NCBI RefSeq assembly: GCF_023499255.1
Contig: NZ_CP092183.1
Location: 1,805,501-1,869,500, forward strand
DNA length: 64,000 nt
Direction: 5' to 3'
Source: Couchioplanes caeruleus
Lineage (GTDB): Bacteria; Actinomycetota; Actinomycetes; Mycobacteriales; Micromonosporaceae
Both the position numbers and the translations under genes were made by a program. Below are positions 63,851 through 64,000 of this stretch, piece by piece (within the stretch, counting starts at the first letter, position 1; every line of letters starts with the position of its first letter). The notes under the pieces are model-generated. The model did not search any database and was not told the DNA's origin. It worked only from the letters and a program-made list of their open reading frames with translations.

Positions 63851-63879
63851 ACCGTATCGGCGCGGTACGACATATTCAA
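63851..63879 (-). promoter_or_regulatory. lexA promoter (TTGAAT-N17-TACGGT)
   Basis: On the minus strand the -35 TTGAAT (63879-63874) and -10 TACGGT (63856-63851) are exactly 17 bp apart, about 105 bp before the lexA start codon. The -35 is overlapped by the LexA box at 63876-63891. Confidence 0.65.
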
Positions 63880-63891
63880 ACATCTGTACGA
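63876..63891 (-). promoter_or_regulatory. LexA box in the lexA promoter
   Basis: Minus-strand TCGTACAGATGTTTGA matches TCGAAC-N4-GTTCGA at 10 of 12 fixed positions and overlaps the lexA -35, fitting autorepression. Confidence 0.7.
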
Positions 63892-63951
63892 CTTTCTCTC
63901 GGCGTGTCGCCCGGAAGTGCTCGACTTCCGTACGCCTGTTCTGATACACCG

Positions 63952-63983
63952 TCGTACGGGCGTTCGATCGAACGCTTGTCCGA
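63952..63983. promoter_or_regulatory. Two abutting LexA boxes at the right edge
   Basis: TCGTACGGGCGTTCGA (63952-63967) and TCGAACGCTTGTCCGA (63968-63983) each match 11 of 12 consensus positions and follow one another without a gap. A weaker 8-of-12 match is at 63928-63943. They are 60-90 bp beyond the lexA promoter and probably control a divergent gene outside the window. Confidence 0.7.
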
Positions 63984-64000
63984 GCGACGCATGCGAGGAA

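Noticed and set aside
63743..63949. Longer LexA starting at the GTG at 63949
   Set aside because: That reading would translate the lexA promoter and its LexA box; GTG 63742 has AAGGAGGG and gives a normal-length LexA.

Overview
The window is 64 kb of very GC-rich DNA (about 72-74% by eye) with dense genes, many GTG starts, stop/start overlaps and strong third-position GC bias. Gene content and order point to an actinobacterium. A family-level guess is Micromonosporaceae (Actinoplanes-like), based on the combination of clgR-pspA-pspM, DUF3046-recA-recX, gluABCD, Spo0M and F420-type oxidoreductases; this is an inference. No tRNA, rRNA, CRISPR array, insertion sequence or prophage was seen.

The backbone is a conserved chromosomal block that in Mycobacterium tuberculosis runs roughly Rv2753c to Rv2720. 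Left part (1-19 kb): a YcaQ fragment, a DUF2752 membrane protein, dapA, rnj (RNase J), a secreted chymotrypsin-fold protease, DUF2784 and YbjN proteins, ftsK, the coupled rimO-pgsA-cinA operon, then clgR, pspA and pspM (envelope stress), an Fpg/Nei glycosylase, a SAM hydroxide adenosyltransferase, an F420 oxidoreductase and a GNAT protein. Middle (19-36 kb): the giant Lhr helicase on the minus strand, a DUF4397 protein coupled to a class F sortase, a Ser/Thr kinase with an extracytoplasmic domain, a secreted M28 aminopeptidase, two coupled CNNM/CorC-type transporters, Spo0M, a LysE/LeuE exporter with a low-complexity insertion, and a PNPOx-GNAT fusion divergent from a MocR regulator.

Right part (36-64 kb): the repair block udgX, DUF3046, recA and recX; two long repeat-rich envelope proteins, one with an LPVTG sorting signal; rny (RNase Y); the gluABCD-type amino-acid ABC transporter; miaB; an HxlR regulator; a group II truncated globin; a DUF349 protein; miaA-dapF-GDPD as an overlapping operon; NAD malic enzyme; hflX; a repeat-tailed secreted membrane protein; and lexA at the right edge.

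Several themes cut across the genes. (1) DNA damage response: LexA boxes stand upstream of recA and lexA, and a second, LexA-independent type of element (RecA-NDp-like) stands upstream of recA and, in variant form, of lhr. ClgR, one of the proteins linked to that element, is encoded in the window. (2) Many genes have a TANNNT -10 box only 6-8 nt before the start codon, so leaderless mRNAs look common. (3) Short tandem repeats are abundant, both inside envelope proteins (18-, 21-, 24- and 75-bp units) and between genes (6-, 19-, 20-, 30- and 35-bp units). (4) RNA turnover and tRNA/ribosome modification genes (rnj, rny, rimO, miaB, miaA, hflX) are concentrated here. Gaps of 0.5-1.2 kb at 1637-2285, 18877-19457 and 43967-45175 are GC-rich low-complexity DNA with no gene that could be supported.
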